Shown one piece after another: positions 45,488 through 56,715 of a stretch of DNA of 64,000 nt. The notes below the pieces were generated by a model, which worked only from the letters and a program-made list of their open reading frames with translations, made no database searches and was not told the DNA's origin. The DNA is taken from the NCBI RefSeq assembly GCF_900116255.1, contig NZ_FPAI01000004.1:62001-126000 (forward strand), given 5' to 3'. How positions within the stretch are numbered: position 1 is the stretch's first letter; each line of letters opens with the position of its first letter. A program made the translations under genes and the position numbers. Source of the stretch: Halolactibacillus miurensis (GTDB lineage: Bacteria > Bacillota > Bacilli > Bacillales > Amphibacillaceae).

Positions 45488-46210
45488 ATGGTCGCAGCAC
45501 GTTACAAACGCATTGTATTGAAATTAAGTGGAGAAGCATTAAGTGGTGAACAAGGGTATGGTCTGGAACCAAAAATTGTTCGATCGGTTGCTGAACAAGT
45601 AAAAGAAGTCGTCGACTTAGGTGTAGAAGTTGCCGTTGTTGTTGGTGGTGGAAACATTTGGCGCGGAAAAGTCGGTAGTGAAATGGGAATGGACCGTGCA
45701 AATGCTGACTATATGGGTATGTTGGCGACGGTTATGAATTCACTTGCTTTACAAGACAGCTTAGAAAACTGTGGAGTTGAAACGCGTGTTCAAACATCCA
45801 TTGAAATGCGCCAAGTAGCTGAACCATACATTAGACGTCGGGCAATGCGCCATCTTGAGAAAAAACGCGTCGTTATTTTCGCTGCTGGTACAGGTAATCC
45901 ATATTTTTCTACGGATACGACAGCGGCACTTCGTGCAGCAGAAATTGATGCAGAAGTCATTCTAATGGCAAAAAATAATGTTGATGGTGTTTATACCGCA
46001 GATCCGATGATCGATTCAACCGCAACAAAATATGATGAACTCACATACATGAAGATGTTAAATGATGGCTTAGGTGTGATGGATTCAACAGCGTCATCAT
46101 TATGTATGGACAACGATATACCTCTATTAGTCTTTAATGTCACAGAAGAAGGTAATATTAAGCGGGCCGTTTCTGGTGAGGAAATTGGTACCATTATAAG
46201 GGGGAAATAA
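45488..46210 (+). CDS. pyrH: Uridylate kinase PyrH
   Basis: A 240-residue bacterial UMP kinase of the amino-acid-kinase fold, making UDP. The motifs [39 protein letters not shown] and [11 protein letters not shown] are intact. The start at 45488 follows TGGAGG; an in-frame ATG at 45476 overlaps that site. It lies 3 bp before frr. Confidence 0.97.
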   Translation: MVAARYKRIVLKLSGEALSGEQGYGLEPKIVRSVAEQVKEVVDLGVEVAVVVGGGNIWRGKVGSEMGMDRANADYMGMLATVMNSLALQDSLENCGVETRVQTSIEMRQVAEPYIRRRAMRHLEKKRVVIFAAGTGNPYFSTDTTAALRAAEIDAEVILMAKNNVDGVYTADPMIDSTATKYDELTYMKMLNDGLGVMDSTASSLCMDNDIPLLVFNVTEEGNIKRAVSGEEIGTIIRGK

Positions 46211-46213
46211 ACC

Positions 46214-46771
46214 ATGTCAGAACAAATTATTAAAGAGGCAAAAGGTAAAATGGAACAAACGATTGGGTCATACTCACGTAATTTAGCAACTGTTCGTGCT
46301 GGACGTGCGAACCCTGCCATTTTGAACAGCGTGTATGTTGATTATTACGGTGCACCAACACCACTGAACCAACTGTCAACGATTTCTGTTCCTGAAGCGC
46401 GTTTACTAATGATTACGCCATTTGATAAATCTTCTATTGGTGACATCGAAAAAGCTATTCAAAAAGCCGACTTAGGCCTTGCGCCTTCAAGTGATGGCAA
46501 TGTTGTTCGTATTGCCATTCCTGCACTTACTGAAGAGCGTCGCAAAGAATTAGTAAAAGTGGTTGGTAAATTCGCTGAAGAAGCAAAAGTTCAAGTGCGA
46601 AATGTCCGTCGCGATGCTAATGATGGATTGAAAAAAGCTGAAAAAGGTGGCGACCTAACGGAAGATGATTTACGTGGCTACCAAGATGATGTACAAGAAC
46701 TCACAGACACATACATTGCTAAAATTGATCTCTTAACGAAGGAAAAAGAAGCAGAAATTATGGAAGTTTGA
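46214..46771 (+). CDS. frr: Ribosome recycling factor
   Basis: A 185-residue protein of standard length that splits post-termination ribosomes with EF-G. Conserved [14 protein letters not shown] and [13 protein letters not shown] segments are present. AGGGGGAAATAAACC precedes the ATG. Its stop is followed by a strong terminator. Confidence 0.98.
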   Translation: MSEQIIKEAKGKMEQTIGSYSRNLATVRAGRANPAILNSVYVDYYGAPTPLNQLSTISVPEARLLMITPFDKSSIGDIEKAIQKADLGLAPSSDGNVVRIAIPALTEERRKELVKVVGKFAEEAKVQVRNVRRDANDGLKKAEKGGDLTEDDLRGYQDDVQELTDTYIAKIDLLTKEKEAEIMEV

Positions 46772-46785
46772 TGATGTGATTGAAT

Positions 46786-46818
46786 AAAGAGGTGTAGCAC
46801 AGCTGCTACACCTCTTTT
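46786..46818 (+). terminator. Intrinsic terminator after frr
   Basis: A 14-bp perfect stem (AAAGAGGTGTAGCA with its complement) around CAGC, with TTTT at the end. It separates pyrH-frr from the uppS operon. Confidence 0.88.
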
Positions 46819-46960
46819 CACTTGGTATCTTTTTAATCAATCACATTTTTTGATGTTTTAGTCAAAGAATTTGAAAAAGACAACCAGCAAAAAAATACAC
46901 CCATACATAAGAAAATAATTGAAACTAGTGAATATATATAGAATACATGATAAACTGTAT

Positions 46961-47000
46961 GAAGAATCTTTAAAGTCTTCTTTTTGATTAATCAAAAAGA
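46961..47000 (+). promoter_or_regulatory. Overlapping hairpins upstream of uppS, attenuator-like
   Basis: GAAGA (46961-46965) and TCTTC (46976-46980) flank CTTTAAAG and are followed by TTTTT, resembling a weak terminator. A second, perfect inverted repeat TCTTTTTGATT/AATCAAAAAGA (46979-47000) uses part of the first stem's 3' arm and its T tract. The two folds exclude each other. The Shine-Dalgarno of uppS begins 7 nt later. Confidence 0.4.
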
Positions 47001-47021
47001 GTGGTTAGGGTGAATAAATGA

Positions 47022-47831
47022 ATGTCATGGTATAAACCAAAAAATATGTTAGGTCACTTATTAAATCGATCTGACAGCACAAAGGTATCTAAAGATAAGA
47101 GAAGTGATGCTTCAGAGGTTATTCCTCATCATGTTGCCATTATTATGGATGGTAATGGACGTTGGGCAAAAGATAAGGGGTTTCCGAGATTCAAAGGACA
47201 TCAAGAAGGGATGGACAATGTAAAACGGATCGTAAAGGTTGCGAATCGTGAAGGAGTAAAAGTATTAACCATCTATGCTTTCTCAACAGAAAACTGGAAA
47301 CGTCCGAAGGCAGAGGTTGATTTTTTGATGAAATTACCAACCCAATTTCTCAATCACTATTTACCAGAGTTAATTGAAGAAAATGTGAAAGTAACAATGA
47401 TTGGATTCTTTGATCAATTACCGACACATACAAGAAAATCGATGGATGAAGCGGTCGAACGAACGAAGTCAAATACAGGTCTTATCCTTAACATTGCTTT
47501 AAACTATGGTGGAAGGTTCGAAATTACAGAGGCTGTTAAACAGATTGCTGAAGAAGTACAAAATGGTAAGTTATCAGTAGCGTCTATTACCGAAGACGTT
47601 ATTACTGAACATCTGTACACAAAAGCATTGCCTGATCCGGATTTATTAATTAGAACGAGTGGCGAAGTAAGGTTAAGTAATTTCCTGCTCTGGCAACTTG
47701 CCTATAGTGAGTTTTGGTTTAGTCCGGTCCACTGGCCTGCTTTTGATGAAGAAGAATTTCTGAAAGCATTGGGTGCCTATAGTCAGCGTAAACGTCGGTT
47801 TGGTGGATTAAACGAGAAAGAAGAGGATTGA
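47022..47831 (+). CDS. uppS: Undecaprenyl diphosphate synthase UppS
   Basis: A 269-residue cis-prenyltransferase that makes the C55 lipid carrier for peptidoglycan. Catalytic Asp43 lies in IIMDGNGRWA, with GVKVLTIYAFSTENWKRP and LLIRTSGEVRLSNFLLWQ. An N-terminal extension of about 35 basic, polar residues precedes the domain. AGGGTGA is 8 nt before ATG 47022. It heads uppS-cdsA-rseP-proS, and dxr is missing from this set. Confidence 0.97.
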   Translation: MSWYKPKNMLGHLLNRSDSTKVSKDKRSDASEVIPHHVAIIMDGNGRWAKDKGFPRFKGHQEGMDNVKRIVKVANREGVKVLTIYAFSTENWKRPKAEVDFLMKLPTQFLNHYLPELIEENVKVTMIGFFDQLPTHTRKSMDEAVERTKSNTGLILNIALNYGGRFEITEAVKQIAEEVQNGKLSVASITEDVITEHLYTKALPDPDLLIRTSGEVRLSNFLLWQLAYSEFWFSPVHWPAFDEEEFLKALGAYSQRKRRFGGLNEKEED

Positions 47832-47832
47832 T

Positions 47833-48618
47833 ATGAAAACACGAATTATTACAGCGATTGTCGCCATTTTGCTGTTTTTCCCATTTGTTATATTTGGGGG
47901 ATGGCCTTTTTACATAGTGATGCTGTTCATTTCATCGCTAGGGTTATACGAGTTATTTAATATGCGCGAGATGCATAAATATTTAGTGCCAACAATTTTC
48001 TCAATGGGGCTTCTATGGGTATTTTTACTACCGCAAATTGATTCGCTTATGCCATTAAAAAATGCGCAACAAGAAGTGCTGATTGGTTTAGTTATACTGT
48101 TATTAGGTTATACTGTGCTCGTTAAGAACAAGTTTACCTTTGAAGATGCTGGTTTTATGGTTATAACAGCTATTTACATCGGTTTAGGCTTTCATTACTT
48201 TATTGAGACACAACGCGTTGGATTAGAATATATTTTCTTTGCGATTATCGTGATTCTAGCCACAGATACAGGGGCATATTTTTCGGGTCGTATTTTTGGG
48301 AAACGAAAATTGTGGCCAGAGATTAGTCCCAATAAAACGATTGAAGGTGCCGTCGGCGGGATGTTGTTGGCGACGACGTTAGGTGTCGCCTTTCACTTAA
48401 TATTCCCTGTCCATGAATCGATTATCATCGTCGGACTCGTCGCTTTACTCTCAAGTGCCGTTGGGCAAGTAGGGGATTTAGTGGAATCGGCTTTCAAACG
48501 ATATTATCACGTAAAAGATTCTGGTAAGTTATTGCCAGGACACGGTGGTATATTAGACCGTTTCGATAGCTGGTTATTTGTCTTTCCTTTTTTATATCTC
48601 ATTCAATTTATCGGATGA
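47833..48618 (+). CDS. cdsA: Phosphatidate cytidylyltransferase CdsA
   Basis: A 261-residue polytopic membrane enzyme making CDP-diacylglycerol. About seven to eight hydrophobic segments are followed by the signature DSGKLLPGHGGILDRFDS near the C-terminus. It starts 1 nt after the uppS stop, so the two are coupled. In B. subtilis dxr follows; here the next gene is rseP, 46 bp downstream. Confidence 0.96.
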   Translation: MKTRIITAIVAILLFFPFVIFGGWPFYIVMLFISSLGLYELFNMREMHKYLVPTIFSMGLLWVFLLPQIDSLMPLKNAQQEVLIGLVILLLGYTVLVKNKFTFEDAGFMVITAIYIGLGFHYFIETQRVGLEYIFFAIIVILATDTGAYFSGRIFGKRKLWPEISPNKTIEGAVGGMLLATTLGVAFHLIFPVHESIIIVGLVALLSSAVGQVGDLVESAFKRYYHVKDSGKLLPGHGGILDRFDSWLFVFPFLYLIQFIG

Positions 48619-48664
48619 AAAAGGCCATGTAAGTAAATAGATTGACATGAAGGGAGCAACTTGA

Positions 48665-49921
48665 TTGAATACTGTCATTGCGTTTATATTAATGTTTGGT
48701 CTGCTTGTGTTTGTGCATGAGTTCGGCCATTTTATCGTTGCTAAAAAAACAGGTATGTTAGTAAGAGAATTCGCCATTGGTTTTGGTCCTAAAATATTCT
48801 CAATCAAAAAGAATGAGACGCTCTATACGATTCGCATTCTTCCAATGGGGGGATATGTCCGTGTCGCGGGTGAGGACCCAGAGATTATTGAATTAAAACC
48901 CGGTCAGCATATTGGCTTATTGTTTAATAAAGACAGAGACGTTTCGGATATTATCATCGATCACAAAGAAAAGTATCCGCTCGCCGAAGTGATTGAAGTA
49001 AGACAAGCGGATTTAACGCACGATTTATTCATCGAAGGAAGTATCGTAGGTGAAGAGGAAACGACCCGTTATACAGTAAGTGAAACGGCGGATTATGTGA
49101 TGAATGAAACAAAAACACAAATCGCACCGTATCACCGCCAGTTTGGATCTAAATCAAAAACTAAACGAGCGCTACAATTATTCGCCGGTCCATTCATGAA
49201 TTTCGTCTTAACGGCGGTGTTATTTTTCTTCTTAGCGGGATTGCAAGGCATTCCTGTAGAAGAAGCGCAAGTTGGTGACGTTTTACCTGATACACCTGCC
49301 AGTGAAGCGGGACTTATAGAAGGGGACGTCATTACAAATATTGATAATCAAACTATTAACACGTGGATGGAATTTCAAACCTATGTGGCTAGTCGTCCGA
49401 ATGAATCGTTGTCACTGATAATTGAACGACATAATGATTCAATCGCACTTGAAATGGTTCCAGAGGCTTATCAAGTCGATGATCAAACGGTTGGGCGCAT
49501 CGGTGTGATGCGCGGCGTAGAACGGTCATGGTTAAAAGCGATTCCTTATAGTTTGAATGAAACCTTTTACTGGTCGAAAATGATTATCACAAATGTCGCG
49601 ATGCTCATCAGCGGTCAATTTACTGTCGATGCCTTGTCAGGTCCCGTGGGCATTTATGATTTTACCGACCAAGTCGTCCAATCTGGTTTTTATAGTTTCT
49701 TGACATGGACAGCGGCGCTTAGTGTCAACTTAGGGATCATTAACTTATTGCCATTACCCGCGCTTGATGGTGGGCGGTTATTATTTATCGGTATTGAAGC
49801 CGTTCGTGGTAAACCCATCTCCCAAGAAAAAGAAGGATTGGTGCACTTTATTGGCTTCGCCTTACTGATGCTACTCATGATTATTGTTACATGGAATGAT
49901 TTACAACGATTATTCTTTTAA
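48665..49921 (+). CDS. rseP: Site-2 intramembrane protease RseP (RasP)
   Basis: A 418-residue zinc metalloprotease in the membrane. HEFGH gives His18, Glu19 and His22 in the first membrane segment; a PDZ domain (about 195-275, with [17 protein letters not shown]) follows, and the third zinc ligand is in [10 protein letters not shown]. RasP clears signal-peptide remnants and cleaves anti-sigma factors. The start appears to be TTG 48665, with AGGGAG about nine bases upstream. Confidence 0.94.
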   Translation: MNTVIAFILMFGLLVFVHEFGHFIVAKKTGMLVREFAIGFGPKIFSIKKNETLYTIRILPMGGYVRVAGEDPEIIELKPGQHIGLLFNKDRDVSDIIIDHKEKYPLAEVIEVRQADLTHDLFIEGSIVGEEETTRYTVSETADYVMNETKTQIAPYHRQFGSKSKTKRALQLFAGPFMNFVLTAVLFFFLAGLQGIPVEEAQVGDVLPDTPASEAGLIEGDVITNIDNQTINTWMEFQTYVASRPNESLSLIIERHNDSIALEMVPEAYQVDDQTVGRIGVMRGVERSWLKAIPYSLNETFYWSKMIITNVAMLISGQFTVDALSGPVGIYDFTDQVVQSGFYSFLTWTAALSVNLGIINLLPLPALDGGRLLFIGIEAVRGKPISQEKEGLVHFIGFALLMLLMIIVTWNDLQRLFF

Positions 49922-49949
49922 GATTACGTTTAAGAAGGTGGAAGAGAAA

Positions 49950-51644
49950 ATGAAACAAAGTCAAACATTGATACCAACATTAAAAGAAACACCAGCAGAT
50001 GCTGATGTCATAAGTCATCAGTTACTCCTTAGAGCGGGATATATTCGTCAGAATTTCTCAGGCGTCTATACATTCCTCCCTCTTGGTAAGAAAGTTTTAA
50101 ACTTAATAGAGAAAGTGATCAGAGAAGAAATGGATGCGATTGGTGGGAATGAAGTGCTTATGCCAGCACTTCAAGCAGCTGAGTTGTGGCAAGAGTCGGG
50201 CCGTTGGGATAAGATGGGGCCTGAACTGATGCGCTTAAACGATCGACATGATCGTGCGTTCGTGTTAGGGCCAACACATGAAGAAGTCGTCACAAGTATT
50301 GTGCGTGATGAAGTCAGAAGCTATAAACAATTGCCACTCACTCTGTATCAAATTCAGACGAAATTCCGTGACGAACGTCGTCCGCGATTTGGTTTGTTAA
50401 GAGGCCGTGAATTTATTATGAAAGATGCTTATTCTTTCCATTTAACAGATGAAAGTTTAGATGAGAGTTACCGTGCGATGTATGAAGCCTATAGTCGTGT
50501 TTTCACCCGATTAGGTTTAAACTTTAGAGCAGTGATTGCCGACTCAGGTGCCATGGGTGGTAAAGATACGCATGAATTTATGGCTCTTTCAAAAGTCGGA
50601 GAAGATACGATTGCTTATTCTACGGAGTCAGATTATGCGGCGAATATTGAGATGGCAGAGGTATATGATGACTATGAGCCATCAACTGAAACACCACTGA
50701 CTCTTGAAAAGATAGCAACACCGAATCAAAAAACGATGCAAGAAGTCGCAGACTTCTTAGGTCATGCACGTGAAAAAGGCTTAAAATCATTACTGTTTAA
50801 GGCAGATGAGAAATATGTGCTCGTTGTCACACGTGGGGATCATGATGTGAATGACATCAAATTAAAGCACGTCTTACAAGCGGAAAATGTCGAAATGGCT
50901 ACTGAACGTGAGGCGCGTGAACAGTTAGGCGCTGATTTTGGCTCACTCGGACCGGTTGGTGTCCATGAAGACATTCAAGTCATTTGTGACTTAGCTGTGA
51001 AAAGTGTTGCCAACGCAACATGTGGGACAAATGAAGATGGTTACCACTATATTAATGTCAACCCGACACGCGATTTTGGTACGTTTACGTATGAAGACAT
51101 TCGCTTTATCCAAGTAGGAGACAAGTCACCTGACGGTAAAGGTGTGATCGCCTTCGCAGAAGGTATCGAAATTGGTCAAGTCTTTAAGTTAGGGCAGTTT
51201 TATGCGAAAGAATTAGGGGCAGAAGTCTTAAATGACCAAGGTCGAAGTGAAACATTGACCATGGGTTGTTATGGTATTGGTGTCTCTCGTACACTTGCAG
51301 CTATTGTTGAACAACATCATGATGATGCAGGTATTGTTTGGCCGAAACAAGTGGCGCCATTTGATCTTCATCTTGTTGTCGTCAACAGTAAGAATGATGA
51401 ACAAGCACAGCTTGGCGACACCTTATATGAACAATTAACGGATGCTGGTGTTGACGTGTTATACGACGATAGAAAAGAACGGGCAGGCGTGAAGTTTGCT
51501 GAAAGTGACTTGATTGGCTTACCTGTCCGTGTAACGGTCGGTAAAAAAGCAACAGAAGGTATTGTAGAAGTTAAAGAACGAACACGTGATGAAAAACAAG
51601 AGATGACGATCGAACAATTAATGGCCTATATCAAGACTATATAA
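49950..51644 (+). CDS. proS: Prolyl-tRNA synthetase ProS (bacterial type)
   Basis: A 564-residue class II synthetase. Class II motif 2 is in [17 protein letters not shown] and motif 3 in [15 protein letters not shown]. The YbaK-type editing insertion lies between (about 225-405), and a C-terminal anticodon-binding domain ends the protein. The start at 49950 gives [13 protein letters not shown]; in-frame starts upstream lie in rseP. A terminator follows the stop. Confidence 0.97.
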   Translation: MKQSQTLIPTLKETPADADVISHQLLLRAGYIRQNFSGVYTFLPLGKKVLNLIEKVIREEMDAIGGNEVLMPALQAAELWQESGRWDKMGPELMRLNDRHDRAFVLGPTHEEVVTSIVRDEVRSYKQLPLTLYQIQTKFRDERRPRFGLLRGREFIMKDAYSFHLTDESLDESYRAMYEAYSRVFTRLGLNFRAVIADSGAMGGKDTHEFMALSKVGEDTIAYSTESDYAANIEMAEVYDDYEPSTETPLTLEKIATPNQKTMQEVADFLGHAREKGLKSLLFKADEKYVLVVTRGDHDVNDIKLKHVLQAENVEMATEREAREQLGADFGSLGPVGVHEDIQVICDLAVKSVANATCGTNEDGYHYINVNPTRDFGTFTYEDIRFIQVGDKSPDGKGVIAFAEGIEIGQVFKLGQFYAKELGAEVLNDQGRSETLTMGCYGIGVSRTLAAIVEQHHDDAGIVWPKQVAPFDLHLVVVNSKNDEQAQLGDTLYEQLTDAGVDVLYDDRKERAGVKFAESDLIGLPVRVTVGKKATEGIVEVKERTRDEKQEMTIEQLMAYIKTI

Positions 51645-51651
51645 GTAATCG

Positions 51652-51678
51652 AAGCCCTTGTTGAAGAACAAGGGTTTT
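51652..51678 (+). terminator. Intrinsic terminator between proS and polC
   Basis: CCCTTGTT (51655-51662) pairs with AACAAGGG (51667-51674) around GAAG, extended by AAG/TTT at the base, ending in TTTT. polC starts 28 nt later with no clear promoter, so attenuation and read-through are likely. Confidence 0.7.
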
Positions 51679-51705
51679 CCGTTACAAACAGTGAGGAGGA
51701 TTGTC

Positions 51706-54700
51706 ATGAAAACATCGCCAACTGAAAAGATGACTATTTTATTAGAGCAACTACAGATTGAAGAAGCCGATCGCGCCTCTTATTTTACGGAAGCACAACT
51801 TTTAAAGCTGGATGTCTATAAGAAAAAGAAACAATGGGTGTTTCATTTTGAGTTACCACATGTGTTACCCATTCAAATGTTTAAGCAATTTCGGATGAAA
51901 CTGCAGCAGACGTTTCAGTCAGTCGCGACCATTGATTTTACGATTCAATCACGTGAACAATCTGTTGATGGTGAATTGATGCAATATTATTGGCGTGACT
52001 TTCTAGAATCAAGTGCGGCACTCTCGCCGGCTTACCGTGATTGGATTGAACAACAGTTGCCAGTCGTAAAGAATCAAAAATTATATTTAAAAGCACGGAA
52101 TGAAACAGAAAGTGTGGTTCTTAAAAATCGATTTAACGACTCATTCCGAAGCTACTGTCTAAAGTACGGCTTGCCGACATGGAAAGTCGAATGCGAAACA
52201 GAAGTGAAGACAGAAGATATTCAAAAGTTCCAAGAACAAAAAGCATTAGAAGATAAATTGATGGTCAAAAAAGCAATGGAAGATCAGCAAAAACAGCAAA
52301 AGGCAAAAGCTGACGATCCAAATAAGGATGAAGCTCTTGTCATTGGTTATCCAATCAAAGAAGAAGCCGTATCAATGGAATCAATCACTGAAGAAAATCG
52401 TCGTATTATCTTTGAAGGCTATGTGTTTGATGCTGAAATTAGAGAACTAAAATCAGGTCGTCATTTATTGATTGCCAAAATAACAGATTATACCGATTCC
52501 TTTAGTGTTAAAATGTTCTCCCGTGATGATCGAGATAAAGAACGGTTGGCTCGGGTGAAAAAAGGGATGTGGGTAAAAGTCAGAGGAACCATCCAGACCG
52601 ATACTTTTAGCAATGAGTTAACGATGATGATGAATGATTTAAATGAAATAACAGTGGCGACACGAGAAGATACGTATCCAGAGGATGAGAAGCGGATCGA
52701 ATTACATGCACATACGATGATGTCGCAAATGGATGCGGTACTCTCACCAGCACAGCTTGTGGAACAGGCAGCGAAGTGGGGGCATAAAGCGATAGCCATT
52801 ACTGATCATGCCGGGGCGCAAGGCTTTCCTGAAGCACACGGTAAAGCCCAGCAATTAGGTATTAAAATGTTATATGGGGTTGAAATCAATCTGGTCGATG
52901 ATGGTGTCCCAATTGCATACCATGCGAAAGATATTGTTTTAGATGAGGCTACTTATGTTGTATTTGACGTTGAGACGACAGGTTTATCAGCGGTTTATGA
53001 TACGATTATTGAACTGGCGGCGGTCAAAGTAAAAGACGGCGAAATCATTGAACGATTTGAACGATTCAGTAATCCACACCAGCCACTGTCTGAGACGATC
53101 ATTAATCTCACAGGTATTACGGATGATATGTTAGTAGATGCGCCTGAAGTAGAAGAGGTTTTAAAAGAATTTAAAGACTTTATGGGTGATGATATTTTAG
53201 TCGCTCATAACGCTAGTTTTGATATGGGTTTTATTAATCAAGGCTTTATTAAAGCGGGGTTACCAGAAGCAACTAATCCGGTGATTGATACGCTTGAACT
53301 TGGACGATTTATTTTACCACAACTCAAAAGTCACCGACTGAATGTGTTGTGTAAATATTATAATATTGAACTGACTCAGCATCACCGGGCCATTTATGAT
53401 ACGGAAGCAACGGCGTACTTATTATGGAAATTAATTAAAGAATCAGCGGAACGCGAGATTTATAATCATAACCAGTTTAATGACCATATGGGTGAGGGCA
53501 ACAGTTATCAACGCGCAAGACCTTACCATGCCGTCCTACTCGCTCAAAACCAAGTAGGACTTAAAAACATGTTTAAGATTATTTCTATGGCACACATTGA
53601 CTATTTCCATTATGTCCCCCGTGTCCCGCGTTCAAAGCTAACGCAATTGCGTGAAGGGATTTTGATTGGTTCAGCATGTGATAAGGGTGAAGTGTTTGAA
53701 ACGATGATGCAAAAATCAAAGGAAGATGCCCTTCGTGTGGCAGAATTTTATGATTATATTGAAGTGCATCCACCCGCTAACTATTACCCACTCATTACCC
53801 GGGAACTTATTCAAAACGAGGCTCAACTGTACGATATTTTAAGAAACATCACCGAGCTAGCGGATGAGTTAGGTAAGCCGTGTGTAGCGACTGGGAATGT
53901 CCATCACATCGAAGAACGCGATAAGATTTACCGACAAATCTTGATTAAATCACAAAATGCCAATCCGCTCAGTCGTCAAACCTTACCAGATGCTTATTTC
54001 AGAACGACAGATGAGATGATGGAAGCTTTTCAATTTTTAGGTGAACAGAAGGCAAAAGAAATTGTTGTAACAAATACGCATAAAATCAGTGATCTCATTG
54101 AATATGTGACCCCGGTCAAAGATGATTTGTATACACCTAAAATTGAAGGAGCAGATCAAGAGATTCGTGATATGAGTTACCAGTTTGCGCATAACTTATA
54201 TGGTGATGAGTTACCAGAACTTGTCGTCAACCGGATGGAAAAAGAGTTAAAGAGTATTATTGGACACGGGTTTGCGGTTATCTATTTGATTTCCCATAAA
54301 CTCGTGAAAAAATCACTCGATGATGGTTACCTTGTTGGTTCCCGTGGGTCCGTTGGGTCGTCACTCATTGCAACCTTCACAGAAATAACGGAAGTAAACC
54401 CTTTACCGCCACATTACGTCTGTCCGAAGTGTCGACACCATCATTTCTTTACTAACGGAGAGTACGGGAGCGGTTTTGATTTACCAGATAAAGATTGTAC
54501 AGAATGCGGCACACCTTATAAAAAAGATGGTCAAGATATTCCTTTTGAAACGTTCCTCGGTTTTAAAGGGGACAAGGTCCCTGATATTGATTTGAATTTT
54601 TCTGGTGCGTATCAACCGGTCGCTCACAACTATACAAAAGTACTCTTTGGTGAAGACAATGTTTACCGAGCAGGTACAATTGGGACCGTCGCAGAAAAGA

Positions 54701-56001
54701 CGGCTTACGGTTATGTCAAAGGGTATGCTTCAGATAATGGCTTATTTATTAAAAATGCCGAAGTGGATCGCTTAGTTCAAGGATGTACTGGTGTTAAACG
54801 AACAACTGGTCAACACCCGGGTGGAATTATTGTTGTCCCTGATTACATGGATATTTACGATTTTTCACCAATTCAATACCCAGCCGATGACCGGAACTCA
54901 GAGTGGAAGACCACACACTTTGACTTCCATTCGATTCACGATAACTTATTAAAACTTGATATTCTCGGTCACGATGATCCGACAATGATCCGGATGCTGC
55001 AAGATTTATCAGGCATTGACCCGCAAGAGATCCCAACCGATGATGATGAAGTGATGAAAATCTTCGGTTCACCAGATGTTTTAGGTGTGACGCCGGAACA
55101 GATTATGTGTGAAACTGGGACGTTAGGGGTACCTGAATTTGGGACCAAGTTCGTTCGTCAAATGTTAGAAGATACAAAACCGAGTACGTTTGCTGAATTA
55201 GTCATTATATCAGGACTCTCTCACGGGACAGATGTATGGCTCGGTAATGCCCAGGAACTAATCAATAAAGGTATTTGCCAATTACCTGAGGTGATTGGTT
55301 GTCGTGATGATATTATGGTCTATCTGATGCATAAAGGACTTGACGCGTCACTAGCCTTTACCATTATGGAATCGGTGCGTAAAGGGAAAGGGGTTAAGGA
55401 TGAATGGGTCGTGGAAATGAAGAAAAATGATGTCCCTGATTGGTATATTGATTCCTGTCGTAAGATTAAATATATGTTCCCTAAAGCGCACGCCTCAGCC
55501 TATGTATTAATGGCGATTCGTATTGCCTACTTCAAAGTGCATCACCCGATTCTGTTTTACGCGGCGTACTTTACTGTTCGTGCGAGTGACTTTGAAATTG
55601 ATACGATGATCAAAGGTGAAACGGCGATTCGTAATCGAATCAAAGACATCTATCAAAAAGGAAACGATGCTCAGCCGAAAGAGAAGAGTTTAGTTGTCGT
55701 TTTGGAGTTAGCACTTGAAATGAATATGCGTGGTTTCCACTTCAAAAAAGTAGATTTATATAAATCAAGTGCAACAGATTTCATCGTTGACGGAGACGGG
55801 TTACTGCCACCATTTAATGCGATTGATGGTTTAGGGACGAATGCGGCTCTTAACATTGTGAAAGCACGTGAAGATGGTGAATTCTTATCTAAAGAAGATT
55901 TACGAGAACGAAGCCGTATTTCTAAAACAGTGCTAGAATATTTAGACCAACAAGGTTGTTTAAATGGGATGGAAGAAAAAAATCAACTATCACTTTTCTA
56001 A
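51706..56001 (+). CDS. polC: DNA polymerase III alpha subunit PolC (Gram-positive type)
   Basis: A 1431-residue replicative polymerase with built-in proofreading. Order: N-terminal domain, OB fold (about 232-300), PHP with [14 protein letters not shown] near 330, an inserted DEDDh exonuclease (about 412-585, FDVETTGLS), the rest of PHP, a zinc-binding CPKC...CTECG segment (about 906-942), and the palm with PDIDLNFSG near 958. The start at 51706 follows GAGGAGGA; an in-frame start at 51658 lies in the terminator. Confidence 0.98.
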   Translation: MKTSPTEKMTILLEQLQIEEADRASYFTEAQLLKLDVYKKKKQWVFHFELPHVLPIQMFKQFRMKLQQTFQSVATIDFTIQSREQSVDGELMQYYWRDFLESSAALSPAYRDWIEQQLPVVKNQKLYLKARNETESVVLKNRFNDSFRSYCLKYGLPTWKVECETEVKTEDIQKFQEQKALEDKLMVKKAMEDQQKQQKAKADDPNKDEALVIGYPIKEEAVSMESITEENRRIIFEGYVFDAEIRELKSGRHLLIAKITDYTDSFSVKMFSRDDRDKERLARVKKGMWVKVRGTIQTDTFSNELTMMMNDLNEITVATREDTYPEDEKRIELHAHTMMSQMDAVLSPAQLVEQAAKWGHKAIAITDHAGAQGFPEAHGKAQQLGIKMLYGVEINLVDDGVPIAYHAKDIVLDEATYVVFDVETTGLSAVYDTIIELAAVKVKDGEIIERFERFSNPHQPLSETIINLTGITDDMLVDAPEVEEVLKEFKDFMGDDILVAHNASFDMGFINQGFIKAGLPEATNPVIDTLELGRFILPQLKSHRLNVLCKYYNIELTQHHRAIYDTEATAYLLWKLIKESAEREIYNHNQFNDHMGEGNSYQRARPYHAVLLAQNQVGLKNMFKIISMAHIDYFHYVPRVPRSKLTQLREGILIGSACDKGEVFETMMQKSKEDALRVAEFYDYIEVHPPANYYPLITRELIQNEAQLYDILRNITELADELGKPCVATGNVHHIEERDKIYRQILIKSQNANPLSRQTLPDAYFRTTDEMMEAFQFLGEQKAKEIVVTNTHKISDLIEYVTPVKDDLYTPKIEGADQEIRDMSYQFAHNLYGDELPELVVNRMEKELKSIIGHGFAVIYLISHKLVKKSLDDGYLVGSRGSVGSSLIATFTEITEVNPLPPHYVCPKCRHHHFFTNGEYGSGFDLPDKDCTECGTPYKKDGQDIPFETFLGFKGDKVPDIDLNFSGAYQPVAHNYTKVLFGEDNVYRAGTIGTVAEKTAYGYVKGYASDNGLFIKNAEVDRLVQGCTGVKRTTGQHPGGIIVVPDYMDIYDFSPIQYPADDRNSEWKTTHFDFHSIHDNLLKLDILGHDDPTMIRMLQDLSGIDPQEIPTDDDEVMKIFGSPDVLGVTPEQIMCETGTLGVPEFGTKFVRQMLEDTKPSTFAELVIISGLSHGTDVWLGNAQELINKGICQLPEVIGCRDDIMVYLMHKGLDASLAFTIMESVRKGKGVKDEWVVEMKKNDVPDWYIDSCRKIKYMFPKAHASAYVLMAIRIAYFKVHHPILFYAAYFTVRASDFEIDTMIKGETAIRNRIKDIYQKGNDAQPKEKSLVVVLELALEMNMRGFHFKKVDLYKSSATDFIVDGDGLLPPFNAIDGLGTNAALNIVKAREDGEFLSKEDLRERSRISKTVLEYLDQQGCLNGMEEKNQLSLF

Positions 56002-56029
56002 ACCTTCCCTTTCTTTACAACTTCACAAC

Positions 56030-56058
56030 TTGAATTCAATAGAAAGTTGTGCTATGAT
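56030..56058 (+). promoter_or_regulatory. Predicted sigma-A promoter for rimP-nusA-infB operon
   Basis: TTGAAT (56030-56035), 17-bp spacer and TATGAT (56053-56058), with an extended -10 TG at 56050-56051. The leader would be about 165 nt. Confidence 0.6.
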
Positions 56059-56231
56059 TGGTTTAGATTTTAATGGTCGTGAACGAAGAGTGCCTGGCAC
56101 TTTTCACTGCTTTATGGTCATGTAGCTAAATGTTGTACACGTCAATCCCTTGTCTTACGGCAAGGGATTTAACATTGTAAAAATACTCGTGATGAATTGA
56201 CAGATGTACCATTTTGAAGGAGGCGAAACAA
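56059..56231 (+). other. Structured leader of the rimP-nusA operon
   Basis: Two hairpins: AGTGC-CTG-GCACT followed by TTT near 56090-56105, and AATCCCTTG (56144-56152) with CAAGGGATT (56161-56169) around an 8-nt loop, followed by TTTAACATTG. Both could act as weak terminators, which would suit an operon encoding the termination factor NusA. No known riboswitch is recognised. Confidence 0.45.
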
Positions 56232-56702
56232 GTGAGTGTAACAGAAATAACCCAAAACTTAGTAGAACCCATTTTAGCTGATTTAGGTTTAGAACTCGTT
56301 GATATTGAATACGTTAAAGAAGGTAAAAGTTTTTATTTGCGCGTGTTTATTGACAAAGAAGGCGGCGTAGATATTGAAGAATGTGGCCTTGTCTCTGAAC
56401 GTTTAAGTGAATCTCTTGATGAAGATGATCCAATCAAAGATCCTTATTATTTAGAAGTGTCATCACCAGGAGCTGAACGTCCGCTAAAAAAACGTGAAGA
56501 TTTTCAAAAATTCATGCACCATCATGTCTACTTAAAGTTTTATGAACCGATCAGTGGTTTTAAAGCGATTGAGGGAGACCTTGTTGGTTTATCTGAAGAT
56601 GATATCGTCACGATTGAATACAAGGATAAAACCCGTAAAAAAACATTAGACGTACCGTATAAGAAAATAGCAAAAGCTCGATTAGCGGTATCATTTAACT
56701 AA
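56232..56702 (+). CDS. rimP: Ribosome maturation factor RimP
   Basis: A 156-residue protein needed for 30S maturation. The N-terminal domain has [22 protein letters not shown] and [15 protein letters not shown]-type sequence, and [14 protein letters not shown] is the family signature. Start is GTG 56232, eight bases after AAGGAGG; the in-frame TTG at 56214 lies before that site. It is 13 bp upstream of nusA. Confidence 0.96.
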   Translation: MSVTEITQNLVEPILADLGLELVDIEYVKEGKSFYLRVFIDKEGGVDIEECGLVSERLSESLDEDDPIKDPYYLEVSSPGAERPLKKREDFQKFMHHHVYLKFYEPISGFKAIEGDLVGLSEDDIVTIEYKDKTRKKTLDVPYKKIAKARLAVSFN

Positions 56703-56715
56703 AGGAGGAAACAAC

